DNA from: Gadus chalcogrammus
Taxonomy: Eukaryota; Chordata; Actinopteri; Gadiformes; Gadidae
NCBI RefSeq assembly: GCF_026213295.1
Contig: NC_079419.1
Location: forward strand, 21,641,180 to 21,705,179
DNA length: 64,000 bases
Direction of reading: 5' to 3'
The position numbers and the translations under genes were made by a program. A model generated the notes under the pieces. The model did no database searches, was not told where the DNA came from, and was given only the letters and a program-made list of their open reading frames with translations. Shown here piece after piece: positions 24,583-35,450 of this stretch (its first letter is position 1; every line of letters starts with the position of its first letter).

Positions 24583-25612
24583 CTCCTCCACCACGTCTTC
24601 CGTCTCCATGGATTACCCACCGATGTCGTCTCTGACCGGGGTCCCCAGTTCACCTCGGTCTTCTGGAGGGAGTTCTGCAGCCTAGTCGGGGCCACCGTCA
24701 GTCTATCTTCCGGCTTCCATCCCCAGTCAAATGGACAGACCGAGAGGGTTAATCAGGACCTGGAGACCACCCTTCGATGCCTGGTGAACCGCAACCCGGC
24801 CTCCTGGTCTGACCAACTGGTATGGGTAGAATATGCGCATAACACCCTCACCTGTTCATCCACTGGTCTCTCTCCTTTTCAGTGCGCCTACGGGTACCTG
24901 CCACCCCTATTCCCCGACCTGGAGAAGGAGTCTTCCTGCCCCTCGGTCCAAGCCCTGATCCGTCGTTGTCGAGGCACCTGGACCCGGGCGCGCTCTGCTC
25001 TCTCAAAGGCTGCAGATCGCCACGCTTCTGCTGCCAACAAGCACCGCACGCCGGCTCCTGCCTACCGTCTTGGCCAGAAAGTCTGGCTCTCCACCCGTGA
25101 CCTACCTCTCAAGGTGGAGAGTGGCAAGCTGGCTCCCAAGTTCATTGGACCATTCCCCATAATCCGCATCATTAACCCTGTGGCGGTACGCCTTCAGCTT
25201 CCTCGCTCCATGAGGATCCATCCCACCTTCCATGTCTCCAGGGTCAAACCTGTCCAGGAGAGCCCTCTGGCTCCTCCCGTTCCGCCCCCTCCTCCCCCTC
25301 AGCTCGTCGACGGGGGTCCGGTGTTCACCGTCCGGCGTCTCCTCCGCTCACGCCGCCGTGGACGTGGGGTCCAGTATCTGGTGGACTGGGAGGGGTACGG
25401 TCCGGAGGAGCGCTCCTGGATCCCAGCTCGCTTCATCATGGACCCCAGCCTTATCTCTGACTTCCACCGATCCCAGCCTGACCAACCTGCCCCGCCCTCC
25501 CGCCAGCCCGCTACGGTTCCACCGGCGAGTGGTTTCTCTGACAGAAGGGACTCCGATGTCGCGTCCTCCTCCTCTTCGGAGGACGCACTCTCTGAGGCCT
25601 CGGAGGAATTTT
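24583..25612 (+). pseudogene. Gypsy integrase C-terminal half and chromodomain
   Basis: Continues the pol frame after the Harbinger insertion. Seen are the second integrase Asp region ([12 protein letters not shown]), the Glu region ([15 protein letters not shown]), the C-terminal [19 protein letters not shown] and FHVSRVKP, and a chromodomain near the end ([16 protein letters not shown]). The chromodomain may direct insertion towards modified histones in chromoviruses. A natural stop at 25610-25612 ends the frame, and L2 sequence follows at once. It is disrupted only by the Harbinger. Confidence 0.9.
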
Positions 25613-25845
25613 AACCCTCTCACTCTTTCCATCCTCACCTTTCCTGCAAGTCCAACCCCCATGGACCTCGTCAACATCTACAACAGCACACTGTCTTCAT
25701 CCCTCAACAAACTGGCCCCCCTGAAAACCAAAACTGTCACCTTTACTCACTCGGCTCCCTGGTTCACCCCGGAACTTCACAAATTAAAAAAACAACTGCG
25801 ACAACTAGAACGTCTCCACAAGAAAACAGGTCTCGCAGTACACGC
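25613..25845 (+). pseudogene. L2 LINE ORF, middle part
   Basis: Encodes the linker between endonuclease and reverse transcriptase (DLVNIYNSTLSSSLNKLAPL; SAPWFTPELHKLKKQLRQLE). It is the short L2 segment between the Gypsy and the hAT. The frame continues at 30219 after the hAT. Confidence 0.75.
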
Positions 25846-26205
25846 TAGGGATGGGCATTCGAATAAGTAGTTTTAGTCGATCGTCGGGAGGATTAACGAT
25901 CAATTAGTCGATTGATCGTTAATATTTTACATTAAAATTATAAAAAAAAATGATATTCAAAATGAAATGAAAATACAAATGCGTGTTTTCCTCATTGGGA
26001 TCTTTATTATTAGATGAACAACTCAGTTAAACCAGATCCGTTCAATAGTTATGCGCTACTCTGCTCTAAGCAACGGAGCATGCAGCTCGAAGCCGGTGCT
26101 AAACATAACTAAAAATAAACACAAACCTAGATCTTCCCAAAATAATAACAATAATAATACCAAAAAACAATCATGTTATAACTTGACCAACCAGTCTACG
26201 GATTT

Positions 26206-26415
26206 TTGTTCAGAAAGATGAGCATGTTGACATGCTCTGGGGTCAGACGCGACCGCAGCCAGGAGACCGCCAGTTCAGCCGCCGAAAACACCCGCTCTGA
26301 GGGGACCGACGTTGCCGTGATGCACAAATACCTCCGTGCTAACTTGGCAAGGCGGGGGAACAACTTTCCACAATCCAGGGGCTCAGAAAGTTCTTTATTT
26401 CTGATTCGATGCTAA
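26206..26415 (-). pseudogene. hAT transposase C-terminal dimerisation remnant
   Basis: The minus strand reads [19 protein letters not shown] and [11 protein letters not shown], the conserved end of hAT transposases that mediates multimer formation. No core domain with the catalytic residues is left. It is a short relic of the gene that once moved 25846-30218 or a relative. Confidence 0.75.
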
Positions 26416-26810
26416 CCTCGCCTCGAGTGGTAGGCCTATAGTGCTCCCCAAGAAGTCATTTTTTAAATCATAATGGTCCCACACCAGACTTCGCTGTGGC
26501 CTCGTCCGCTTCATGATTACATCGCCGTGTTCCAATATCCATACTATCCGTACTTAGCCTACTAGTCTAAGTTTGAGTACGTAGGGCGTTCCGATTCAGA
26601 TGGGGCGAAAATAATTGTACTCAAACAGTCAAATCGCGAAGTGTGTGGCGATGTACACTTTTCGTCGGCATCCACCTTAGCTACGTAGCGGAAGAGGGCG
26701 GAGCCAGGCTGAGCCAAAGTCGGCTCATTTTCCACATAGCCTGCATTAAGTCATTTTGTATTTTTTTTTGTTTTTATAGCTTTTTATAGCTGCTGTTCGT
26801 AAAGATAAAA

Positions 26811-29800
26811 AGATAAAGATAGACTTTATTGTCATTGTACAGTCACCTATACAACGAAATTGGGAGAGCCAACTGAAGGTGCATTACACATACAAAATAA
26901 ATAAATAAATAAATAGACAAATAAATAAATAAACACGCAATTTAAGTTAAAAATTAAGACAGAAATAAGAAAAACATTTGGAACAAGACAAGGACAGGTG
27001 ATGTCAGAATAAATATAAAGGCCGTAAGCATATTGCACTATATAGATAGTGAGGAATCTTTGTTTCAAGTTTTATGGGTGTTAAGTGTCCTGATTGCCCA
27101 AGGAAAGAAGCTTTTGTTCAGTCTGTTGGTCCTGCACCTCAGGCTCCTGTACCGCCTACCAGAGGGCAGTAGGCTGAGCAGGTGGTGGCCGGGATGGAGG
27201 TGGTCACAGATGATCTTTCTTGATCTTGAGATGCATCGTGAGCTGGCAATGTCATCCAAGGAGGGCAAAGGAGAGCCAATAGTTTTTTCGGCTGACCTTA
27301 TCACCCTCTGCAGCCTTTTCCTGTCAGCCACTGTACAGCCAGCATACCACACAGTGATGGAGAAGGCCAGCACACTCTCGATGGTGGAGCGGTAAAAGGT
27401 CACCAGCAGCTTCTCCTCCAGCTTGTTCCTCTTGAGTACCCTCAGGAAGTGGAGTCGTTGTTGGGCCTTCTTCACCACCGCTGATGTGTTTGCTGACCAG
27501 GATATGTCCTCAGAGATGTGAGTTCCCAGGAACTTGAAGGTGGAGACTCTCTCCACACAGTCACCATTTATGTGGAGAGGGGCGGGGTCAGCTCTGTGAC
27601 GCCTGAAATCCATTATAACCTCCTTTGTTTTTATTGTGTTAAGGGTCAGGTTGTTTGCAGAACACCACTCCACCAGCCGCTGCACCTCATCCCTATAGGC
27701 CGACTCGTCTCCTCTGGTTATGAGCCCCACCACAGTCGTATCATCCGCGAATTTGACTATTGTGTTGGTGGGGTGGGTGGGAGTACAGTCATGAGTGTAG
27801 ATGGCATACAGGAGTGGGCTCAGCACGCAGCCCTGTGGAGAACCCGTAATGAGCATGAGGGTGGAGGAGCTGTGGGTGCCAATTTGAACAGACTGCGGAC
27901 GATTTGTGAGAAAGTCTTTTATCCAGGCACAGGTGGCGGGGGGGAAGTCCAGGGCAGCCAGCTTGCTCACAAGGATGTCCGGGATGATGGTATTAAAGGC
28001 CGAGCAGTAGTCGACGAAGAGCATCCTTACGGAGGTCCCCGGGTGTTCCAGGTGGCTGAGTGCAGTGTGGAGGGCTGTAGAGATGGCATCATCAGTTGAT
28101 CGGTTTGCTTTATATGCAAATTGGAATGGGTCAAAGGTTGAAGGGAGGCATTTCTTGATGTGATGATTCATAAGCCTCTCAAAACATTTTGCAACCACTG
28201 GTGTTAGTGCAATGGGTCTGTAGTCACTGAGGTTATTGATAGTTACATTTTTGGGGACAGGGATTATGGTAGCCGATTTGAGACATGGTGGGACGATGGC
28301 ATGTGTCAGTGACAAGTTGAATATCTTAGTGAAGACCACTGCCAGCTGATCAGCACAAGCTTTGATTACTTCGCCAGGCACTCCATCTGGTCCAGTGGCT
28401 TTTCTTGTGTTCACTGACCTGAATACACGACTCACTTGATGTTCCTGGATAGTGAGTGTGTGTTGGCTTGTGGTCGGAGGGGTCAGCATGTCTGTGTTGG
28501 GCCTTGTAGCCTCAAAACGGGCAAAGAAATGGTTTAAATCCTCTGCCAGCGAGGCGTCGGCACTGATGGTCACTGAGGGGCTGCTTTTATAGTTTGTGAG
28601 ATGTTTCAATCCCTGCCACACTTGACGAGGGTTGTTGTTTGTCAGATGGCCCTCAACCTTCCTTTTGTAGGCCTCCTTCGCACCTTTAATTCCTCTCCTT
28701 AGGTCCGCTCTCGCCACGCTGTACAGGACATTGTCCTTTGTTTTGAAGGCGGCGTTTCTGGCTCTCAGGAGTGACTGGACTTCACTTGTCATCCAGGGCT
28801 TTCGGTTTGGATATACTTTGATGTTCTTATCAACCGTCACATTGTCAGTGCAGTATTTGATGTATGACAATACGGTGTCAGTGAAGCCCTGTAGATCCTG
28901 TTGTTCAAGGATACTCCAATCTGTGTGAGCAAAGCAGTCCTGCAGTTGGGAGAGTGCACCCTCTGGCCAGGTTTTTACAGTCTTTGTGATCGGCTTGGTC
29001 TTCCTCCTAAGGGGAGTGTATGCTGGGATGAGGAGCAGCGAAAGATGGTCAGACAGACCCAGATGTAGGAGGGGGACTGCTCTATAAGCATGCTTTATGT
29101 TAGAATAGACACGGTCCAGTGTGTTGTTTCCTCTGGTGGAGCACCGTACATACTGTGTAAAATTGGGAAGGACTGTCTTTAGGCATGCTTGATTAAAATC
29201 CCCAGCGATGATGTGTACCCCATCAGGATGAGCTTGCTGCTGTTTATAGACACTATCATGTAGGTAGGTAAGAGCTATGCTAATATTTGCATCTGGTGGA
29301 ATATAAACAGCAGTGATAATTACCACTGTCAGCTCTCTGGGCAGATAGAAGGGTCTACAAACTACTGAAATTGCTTCTATGTCCGGGGAGCAGTGAGTGT
29401 CTGTGCTCTTACTGCTTGCGCACCAATCATTGTGAACATAAACACACAGACCCCCTCCTCTGCTCTTTCCGGATTCCTTGTTCCTGTCGGAGCGGTGGAT
29501 AGTGCGTCCCGCTAGTAGAACTGACGCATCCGGGATCAGCTGATGTAGCCAGGTCTCCGTGATGATCATAACACAGCAATCGCGAACAAAGCAGTTGGTT
29601 GCTAGATGCAGTTCCAATTCGTCGATTTTGTGAACGATTGACCTTGCGTTAGTCAAGAAGATGCTGGGTAACGGGGGTTTGTGTTGCTTTTTCCGTAGCC
29701 GGGCTAGAAGACCCGCTCGGCAACCCCGCTTCTGCTTGCGCTCCTTGCGCCGCCTACGCCGCTTGCTGGGGCCAACGACAATCCAAGGGGACTCCGGTGG

Positions 29801-30041
29801 ACGCGCTATGTCGAGCGGGATGTTGTGATTCCGCTGGAAGTCGCTCGTAAATGCAACCTGACATCGTAACCCGATGTTCAGGAGCTCTGTGTGGCTGTAA
29901 AAATTATTAGCTTCACACCACGTCCTAAGACACACTAAAAATACAAAAAACACGAGCATAATACACTTAAATAATACACTAAATCAGAGAGCCAAGAGCC
30001 GCTGCGTCCGTGCGCGCCGCCATAGCAACCGCTATGGCGGT
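26811..30041 (-). mobile_element. Full-length LINE of the Rex1/CR1-L2 group
   Basis: The minus-strand element has one 964-codon ORF, a short 5' leader (30041-29960) and a 3' end near ACAATAAAGTCTATC with a pyrimidine-type simple tail. It splits a MITE with only a very short apparent duplication (AAG). The assignment to Rex1 rather than L2 or CR1 relies on the ORF style and 3' tail and is tentative. Its ORF is intact, so it is among the youngest insertions here. Confidence 0.85.
27065..29959 (-). CDS. LINE endonuclease-reverse transcriptase, intact
   Basis: 964 codons without a stop. After a basic stretch (SKRRRRRKERKQKRG) comes an APE-type endonuclease: FLTNARSIVHKIDELE, MIITETWL, YIPPDANI, IIAGDFNQAC and LGLSDHLSLLL. 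The reverse transcriptase follows from about residue 500: KATGPDGVPGEVIK, LSDYRPIALTPVV, MLFVDYCSAFNTI, GSPQGCVLSPLLY and the catalytic FADDTTVVG. It nicks DNA and copies its own RNA into the site (target-primed reverse transcription). The start is the first Met; a hydrophobic segment of about 10 residues follows it, odd for a nuclear enzyme, so translation may start later. All catalytic motifs are present, so activity is possible. Confidence 0.92.
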   Translation of the reverse strand: MLVFFVFLVCLRTWCEANNFYSHTELLNIGLRCQVAFTSDFQRNHNIPLDIARPPESPWIVVGPSKRRRRRKERKQKRGCRAGLLARLRKKQHKPPLPSIFLTNARSIVHKIDELELHLATNCFVRDCCVMIITETWLHQLIPDASVLLAGRTIHRSDRNKESGKSRGGGLCVYVHNDWCASSKSTDTHCSPDIEAISVVCRPFYLPRELTVVIITAVYIPPDANISIALTYLHDSVYKQQQAHPDGVHIIAGDFNQACLKTVLPNFTQYVRCSTRGNNTLDRVYSNIKHAYRAVPLLHLGLSDHLSLLLIPAYTPLRRKTKPITKTVKTWPEGALSQLQDCFAHTDWSILEQQDLQGFTDTVLSYIKYCTDNVTVDKNIKVYPNRKPWMTSEVQSLLRARNAAFKTKDNVLYSVARADLRRGIKGAKEAYKRKVEGHLTNNNPRQVWQGLKHLTNYKSSPSVTISADASLAEDLNHFFARFEATRPNTDMLTPPTTSQHTLTIQEHQVSRVFRSVNTRKATGPDGVPGEVIKACADQLAVVFTKIFNLSLTHAIVPPCLKSATIIPVPKNVTINNLSDYRPIALTPVVAKCFERLMNHHIKKCLPSTFDPFQFAYKANRSTDDAISTALHTALSHLEHPGTSVRMLFVDYCSAFNTIIPDILVSKLAALDFPPATCAWIKDFLTNRPQSVQIGTHSSSTLMLITGSPQGCVLSPLLYAIYTHDCTPTHPTNTIVKFADDTTVVGLITRGDESAYRDEVQRLVEWCSANNLTLNTIKTKEVIMDFRRHRADPAPLHINGDCVERVSTFKFLGTHISEDISWSANTSAVVKKAQQRLHFLRVLKRNKLEEKLLVTFYRSTIESVLAFSITVWYAGCTVADRKRLQRVIRSAEKTIGSPLPSLDDIASSRCISRSRKIICDHLHPGHHLLSLLPSGRRYRSLRCRTNRLNKSFFPWAIRTLNTHKT

Positions 30042-30218
30042 TAAGAGTTCACCGTTCAAAGCGGGATGTTTATTGCGGGGGAGGAGCCGCAAATTTAAAT
30101 ATTTTCCCCCGTGTGGTAAAATGTTTAATTGCACACTGCATTAGTTTAATCAATGAAAAATCTGCGTAATCGACGAAATTCTTAACGATCGTTTGTCGAT
30201 TAATCATGCCCATCCCTA

Positions 30219-32101
30219 GTACACGCCCTTGCATACAAAGAGCACACAAACCTCTACAAATCAGCACTAAACAAAGCCCGTTCAGTATACTACTCTGGCA
30301 TCATTCACTCTGGATCCTCCAATCCACGCACCCTGTTTTCCACCATAAATAAACTCCTCAAGCCCCCCGACAACATTTCATCCTCATTCACCCCGGAGAA
30401 ATCCAACAACCTCATTTCATTTTTCAACTCCAAAATAGAAAACATCCACAACCAGCTTGCAACCTCCTCTGCCTCTACCCCGGTCCCCGAACCCACACCT
30501 CCTTCATCCTCAGACCACCGGCTCTCTACCTTCTCACCGATAACCACTGCAGACCTCTTCAAAATACTCGCCACCATGAAATCATCCACCTCCCCCCTGG
30601 ACCCCATGCCCTCTGAACTCGTCAAAGCCTGTTTTACCTCTCTCGCCCCACTGATCACTGACACCATCAACTCCTCCCTTACCTCTGGCACTGTCCCCCC
30701 ACCTCTTAAACTTGCTGCCATCACCCCTCTCCTTAAAAAACCTGGTCTTGACTCTGACGACCCCAACAATTTTCAGACCCATCTCCAACCTCACATTCAT
30801 CTCAAAATTACTGGAAAGAGCCATCGCAACTCAACTCAAGACTTATCTCCTCTCTAATAACCTATATGAAACATTCCAATCCGGCTTTAGAACCCACCAC
30901 AGCACTGAAACAGCACTAATCAAAGTCACAAACGATCTCCTATACTCTCCTCTGATTCCGGCTCCCTCACCATTCTTCTCCTCCTGGACCTCAGTGCTGC
31001 CTTCGACACCGTCAACCACTCCATCCTCCTCAGCCGCCTGAAATCCTTAGGCATCACCGACTCCGCCCTCTCCTGGTTCAACTCATACCTGTCAGAAAGA
31101 TTTCACTATATCGCCATCAACAACCACAAATCCCACACCACCCCTGTCTCACACGGAGTCCCCCAAGGCTCAGTGCTTGGCCCCATCCTCTTCATCCTCT
31201 ATATGCTCCCACTTGGCCACATCATCCGCCGCCATGGACTTCACTTTCACTGCTATGCCGACGACACTCAACTCTTCATCACTACCAAAACCATCATTCC
31301 AGCTATTCTCTCCACCCTCACCAACTGCCTTACCGACATAAAAACCTGGATGAACCACAACTTCCTCAAACTCAACAGCAATAAAACTGAATTATAATCT
31401 TTGGCCCAAAATCCACACTCCCCACCTCCCAGAACTACTCACTCTGCATTGATGGTCACTCTGTCACTCCCTCCGCCCTGGTCAGAAACCTTGGCATCTA
31501 CATGGACCCTGCACTCTCCTTCAAGTCACACATAAACCACGTCACTAAAATATCCTTCTTCCACCTCCGGAACATAGCACGCCTTCGACCCACTCTCTCC
31601 TTCTCAGCTGCTGAAACACTAATTCATGCCTTCATCACCTCCAAACTCGACTACTGCAATAGCATCCTGTATGGTCTCCCCTCCACTGTTCTTCAAAAAC
31701 TGCAATATGTTCAAAACTCCGCTGCTAGACTGCTCACCCACACTCCCTCCAGAGAACACATCACGCCCGTCCTCCGTCAACTTCCCTGGCTTCCGGTAAA
31801 ACAACGCATACATTTCAAGATCCTCCTCACCACCTACAAAGCCCTAAACAACCTTGCCCCCTCATACCTGTCAGATCTCCTCCAACGCCCCATTGACCCA
31901 CACCGAACACGCTCCACTGTTGCCAACACCCTCATCCCCATCACCAGGACCAAATACCGCACCATAGGGGACAGAGCCTTTGCCATTGCCACCCCTACCC
32001 TCTGGAACTCCATCCCCCTGGCCATCCGTAACACTGATTCACTGCAGTCTTTCAAAAGTCATCTCAAAACACATCTCTTCAACATCACTTACAACACCTG
32101 A
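30219..32101 (+). pseudogene. L2 LINE reverse transcriptase part, frameshifted
   Basis: Continues the L2 protein in several frames. Fragments: 30576-30857 (LDPMPSELVKACF; a finger region), 30712-31041 ([33 protein letters not shown]), 31173-31397 ([22 protein letters not shown], the YADD active site) and 31502-32101 (C-terminal region, ending FKSHLKTHLFNIT). Frame shifts lie near 30770, 30950 and 31395. The family copies LINE RNA at the target site. The stop at 32101 is followed by the L2 3' UTR. Dead copy. Confidence 0.85.
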
Positions 32102-32288
32102 CGAATCTTTTTTCACCCTCTCTCTTTCTTATTGTCCTATCTTTCTCTGTATTGTTGTTTTGGAGTATTTGTATGTATGCATGTATGTACTGTACTGTTC
32201 ATTTGTATCCTTTTTGTTTGTGTTTTTGTAAAGCGTCTTTGGGTACCGAGAAAAGCGCTATATAAAACCTATGTATTATTATTATTGT
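32102..32288 (+). other. L2 3' UTR and (ATT)n tail
   Basis: Contains the L2-like 3' end TGTAAAGCGTCTTTGGG and GCGCTATATAAA, then ATT repeats. The second hAT inserted within the repeats, so the tail resumes at 38301. Confidence 0.8.
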
Positions 32289-33789
32289 CAGAGCCGGACA
32301 GTAACGGATTACATTTACTTGAGTACAGTACTTAAGTACAATTTTGAGGGATCTGTACTTTACTCGAGTATCATTCTTGGGGAGTAATCACGACTTTACT
32401 CAAGTACATTTGAGAGGCAAATATTGTACTCTTTACTCCGCTACATTTCTATCCATAACCGTGAGTAGCCGTTACTTCAAATAAAAAAATAAAAATTTAA
32501 ATCCTCAATTTGTCGTTCCCTCTCAAACGTGATTGGATTGTGCAGGCACCACTGATTGGGACAGCCAATCAGCAATCACCTTCAGTTTTCTGCCAAAGTC
32601 AACCGTCAGATCAGATGAGAGACGTTATAACCATGGACTAAACAATGGAAGAAGCCGGAGCAGGTCCGTCCCAGGGATCTGTAAACCCGTGGCCCCACCT
32701 CGCCAGCCTATTCATATTTTCCGAACAAGTCGGTGATAGTTTTCGTTTTAAGTGTTTGCTATGTTTACCGAAGCAGAATTTCATCACTGCCTACAAAAAT
32801 TCCACATCCAACTTGCGGAAGCATGTCAAGGTACGTACAGACAGGATTACAAAAGTGTTTGAATACATGAGAGATATGTTACCCAAAGTCTTGTATTTGC
32901 CTGACCTAATATTGCAGGACTTGTTAGAAAGACAGAAGCACCTAAATACTTTGCTCTACCGGAATATACAGCGAGCTAGCAAGACCGCGCACACGAAACA
33001 GACGTGGTCCAAACCGTGTTAGCATTTTTTTTTTTTAATACCGGGTTAATCCTTCCAGGCTATGTGGAGTGAGTTTGTCTGTCATGCATGTGTCTAAGTG
33101 TGTCAGTAAATAAGGAATATGATGTCTAATACAATGTTTGTAGGCAGCAGTCCTGTAAGTAGGGGTGTTAGGTCTAAGATGGTGCCTTGTGTTATAGTCA
33201 TGACGGATGCATTTTGAGTGAACATGTTCAGGAAATAAGCAGGGAGGTTTTTGTTTAAGAACTTGTGGTAGAATTTCAGGCACTGTATTATTTAGATATC
33301 ATCTAATTTTAATTGATTTAACCGTATGAAAATTGGCTCAGTATGCTCATTATATTTGCTTTAGCATTTGTGTAGCGCGCGCACGAGGGAGAGGGACCTA
33401 GAGACTGTGCGTGTGTGAGGCAGTGTGCATGTGTGCCTCAGTAGCATCCTGATTATATGGATATCTGCGGGGCGAGGGCTTCAATTACCTCTCTCTTTTT
33501 TGACTATACATGTGTTTGCATCCCTGTTTGCTGATCCCCGTAAATTAAAGTTAGTTGCACCAGTAAAACCAATTAAAAAGTTAGTCTGGAAACCATTGGA
33601 AAATTATGAACAACCAGCACTTCATAATTAATAATACTGCTATGTAGACTATATGATGGGAATCTTTCCTAATATTTATTATTTTATATAGTGTAAACTG
33701 AAATATTATACTTTGTTTTACAGAGAAGGCATGAGACACATATGGAGAAATACTCCAAACTGACTTCAACAGCCTGCAAGAGGCCATCG

Positions 33790-35450
33790 CAGGCGCGTCG
33801 TTAGACCTGGGCATTCGGGGCTATAGCCCCGGATCCTTTGGGATCAGCCCCGGATCTCTGCCGTATAAAAAAAAAAAGGATATATATATATATATAGCTG
33901 CTTTCATACACGTAAGTACTGGCTGCTCTTCTGAATATATGCTGCATCGTTGCAGCAACATTGAAGACGATCGCGTTGACTTCTGCGGTCTGTTCTGCCT
34001 CCATGCTGTCTGCGTCAAACCAAAACAAACCTGAGTGACAGCGGCCGCACTTATCCCGCCTCCTGCAAATGTACGTAATATCCCTCCCCTTGCAATGCCG
34101 GCGCTGGCACTGGCCGCGGGAGCAAGATGTTATTCAAACAAAATGCATCAATCATTGTTTATTCTTTCATTACACAATTTCTTTCATTCTTATAAATAAA
34201 AAAATAATATAAATACATATATAAATCTAGCCAACTTGTCAATCAAAATAGTCTTGTCTTGTCTCTCTAGTGGTTGTTCATTCTAAAACACTACAATCTT
34301 TTGAGAAGCAAATGGTTGCAGCCTCTATAGGCTTACTGTGGCGCTGATGTGAGTACTGTATGCATGCAATACTACTACTCATAGTAATAATCGGAGAGGG
34401 TTGAGAAACAGTGGGTTGACAATCCATTCTGGTACCTCATTTTGAAAATCCCCAAAAAAGAAACTTCACATAGGACTGTCTTTCAATTTTTAATACATTG
34501 CTTTGGAGGTTTTCAATCTAACATCCCACTGGTTTGATTTTATCTAAGAGAAAAATGTTTATTTCTTAAAGCATCCACAGCAGCCATAATAATGAGATTA
34601 TGAGACAATGAGAATGAAGCGGCAACAGTGTGACTGTGCAGAGTGAGAGAGATGGCTTCAATGGATGACCAGGGATTGGTGGTGGCATTACCCAGGAAGG
34701 GCGGCTGTAGTTAACTGCAAGCAACAGAACATGAATAGTGAAGTGGAGGAAGGAGTCGAAATAAGACTTCATTAACAGATTCATGTACAGCTCAGATTTA
34801 TATGGAGATAAGCTTCTTAAACAACTTGCATACAGCATAAGCAAGTAACAGAAAGTCTGGGAAGATTATTTTTTCATTATTTAAATCTACAACCTGGTTA
34901 CACGTCGCGCGATAGCGCATATCATTTCATGCAAGCGAGTGTTTACTTCCTGGTTACAGGTCGCGCGATAGCACATATCATCTCATGCGATCTTAAAGAG
35001 AACTTGAGTGAACAGTTTAGGAATGCATATTCCGGGAAAACATTAGAACTCTGAAATGCTGAGTAAATATAAAGCATGTTTTTATCTGTAACATTAAACC
35101 TACACTGACAATAAGTAATAACTTAAAAATGAAACATAAAAGCAGACCACTACTTACTTGCCGTTGCCTGGCTGGGGGAGAAAGGTCAGTGCACGCAGCT
35201 ATATAGGCTATTCTAATGTCTTATTTTTGCCCTGGCGCTCGGCATAGGCAACCTATGTGTTGGGGGCGCCCTTAATTAATTAATCGATACATTAATTAAT
35301 TAATTAATCAATACATTAATTAATTAATTAATCAATACATTAATTAATTAATTATTTAATTAATTAAGATACCGTAGCACGCAGGAGTCAGGACGGTGCT
35401 CCCCCCCGGGCTAAAGCCCCGGATGTTTTCAATTGCTAACGACGCGCCTG
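33790..35450. mobile_element. 1.66 kb non-autonomous hAT element
   Basis: A perfect 15-bp terminal inverted repeat, CAGGCGCGTCGTTAG, and a perfect 8-bp duplication GGCCATCG (33782-33789, 35451-35458). A palindrome CGGGGCTATAGCCCCG sits just inside the left end (33816-33831), with a related GGGCTAAAGCCCCGG inside the right. It contains a duplicated CGCGCGATAGC block (34905-34985) and an ATTAATTA array (35270-35372). No transposase, so it moved with help in trans. It interrupts a hAT exon. Confidence 0.95.
35270..35372 (+). repeat. ATTAATTA/ATCAATACATTA tandem array
   Basis: Alternating blocks of ATTAATTA and ATCAATACATTA inside the 33790-35450 element. Confidence 0.9.

Larger units (their letters stand above)
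26521..30088 (-). mobile_element. Truncated MITE copy split by a LINE
   Basis: Bases 26521-26810 and 30042-30088 match the reverse complement of 5523-6030 (CCGTGTTCCAATA end; CGGAGCCAGGCTGAGCC; GTTCACCGTTCAAAGCGGG). The far end beyond GGGGGAGGAGCC is missing. The LINE insertion (26811-30041) accounts for the gap. Confidence 0.85.
25846..30218. mobile_element. Degenerate hAT element with nested insertions
   Basis: Ends TAGGGATGGGCAT (25846) and its complement ATGCCCATCCCTA (30218), flanked by the perfect 8-bp duplication GTACACGC (25838-25845, 30219-30226). Inside are a hAT dimerisation-domain remnant (26206-26415, minus) and a 508-bp-family MITE copy that in turn holds a Rex1-type LINE. Without the nested pieces the hAT is only about 0.8 kb, so most of its gene is gone. 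Confidence 0.92.

Noticed and set aside
27518..28099. 193-codon frame on the plus strand
   Set aside because: Shadow of the intact LINE protein on the opposite strand.
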